Assembly: GCF_030689305.1 (NCBI RefSeq)
Contig: NZ_JAUYVM010000001.1
Span: forward strand, 62,001-126,000
Reading direction: 5' to 3'
DNA length: 64,000 nt
DNA from: Vibrio penaeicida
GTDB lineage: Bacteria > Pseudomonadota > Gammaproteobacteria > Enterobacterales > Vibrionaceae
The notes under the pieces are model-generated. The model made no database searches and was not told the DNA's origin. It saw nothing but the letters and a program-made list of their open reading frames with translations. Positions 63,847-64,000 of the stretch are shown in pieces. Made by a program: the position numbers and the translations under genes. Position 1 is the first letter of the stretch; each line of letters starts with the position of its first letter.

Positions 63847-64000
63847 TTAAGCGTATGGCATCATACGAACAACTGCAGCCACTTCACACTTAGGAAGGAT
63901 TGCATTTGGACGAAGCTGACGCTTGTTCTTAGTAGTACGCTTGGTCAGGATGTGACGTTTTGTAGCGTGCTTGTACTTAATACCACCAGCAGTTTTCTTG
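63847..64000 (-). CDS. rpmI: 50S ribosomal protein L35, 5' end cut by window edge
   Basis: The visible 50 codons read [20 protein letters not shown], then [20 protein letters not shown], and end MPYA. These are the C-terminal strings of L35. The gene precedes rplT, as in the infC-rpmI-rplT operon. The missing start is a window effect. Confidence 0.96.
   Translation of the reverse strand, partial: KKTAGGIKYKHATKRHILTKRTTKNKRQLRPNAILPKCEVAAVVRMMPYA

Noticed and set aside
1..64000. tRNA, rRNA or CRISPR features
   Set aside because: No cloverleaf with conserved T-loop, no rRNA signature and no regularly spaced repeats were found by eye; a covariance search could still find a small RNA.

Overview
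The window looks like a stretch of a Vibrio main chromosome. The evidence is gene content: the norspermidine pathway with a fused diaminobutyrate aminotransferase/decarboxylase, a VieSAB-like signalling locus, a chromosomal integron integrase of the IntIA type beside rplT-rpmI, the gyrA / ubiG / nrdA-nrdB-yfaE neighbourhood, and Vibrio-type hypothetical families (DUF2982, DUF3943). No rRNA, tRNA, prophage or CRISPR array was seen.

Layout. 1-1.7 kb: end of a TRAP transporter (DctQ cut by the window edge, DctP). 2.2-6.5 kb: a histone-H1-like winged-helix protein, a DUF2982 protein, a glyoxalase-II-like hydrolase, and two cell-wall proteins (YcbK-like, L,D-transpeptidase YcbB/LdtD). 6.6-11.8 kb: an iron-related four-gene set (imelysin, di-haem DUF1111 protein, imelysin lipoprotein, DUF1513) behind a Fur-box-like site, with a 262-bp inverted-repeat element inside it. 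11.9-13 kb: ribA and a small frameshifted ORF. 13.4-24.8 kb: a BvgS/VieS-type hybrid kinase, two response regulators, a chemoreceptor, a porin-like protein, a small PstS-like periplasmic protein and a TetR regulator. 25-33.3 kb: gyrA, ubiG, nrdA, nrdB, yfaE. 33.3-36.9 kb: a small protein, a CinA/YfaY-like protein, DUF3943, a double-ACT protein. 37-44.2 kb: an orphan type VI secretion (T6SS) cargo module: PAAR, DUF4123 adaptor, a 1356-residue VasX-like membrane effector, and two related putative immunity genes. 44.5-52.4 kb: an eight-gene sugar operon (ABC importer, aldolase, Gfo/Idh oxidoreductase, lyxose-isomerase-like cupin, PfkB kinase) with a LacI regulator. 52.5-58.3 kb: norspermidine biosynthesis with a structured leader holding a 23-codon upstream ORF. 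58.5-64 kb: GNAT, Hpt-HD-GYP, small proteins, YjdM/PhnA-like, LexA-controlled intIA, rplT, rpmI (cut by the edge).

The most striking feature is a set of broken reading frames that repair with a single indel each. The hybrid kinase loses its C-terminal Hpt domain through one extra copy of an 8-bp tandem repeat. The PAAR gene, one putative immunity gene and a small ORF are each one base off in a homopolymer run. Either several loci are decaying or phase-variable, or the assembly has homopolymer errors; read-level checks decide this.

Several loci share a theme of surface behaviour and cyclic-di-GMP: the VieSAB-like locus with an intact EAL domain, an Hpt-HD-GYP protein, the chemoreceptor, and norspermidine synthesis (norspermidine is a known biofilm signal in V. 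cholerae). That link is inference from family knowledge.
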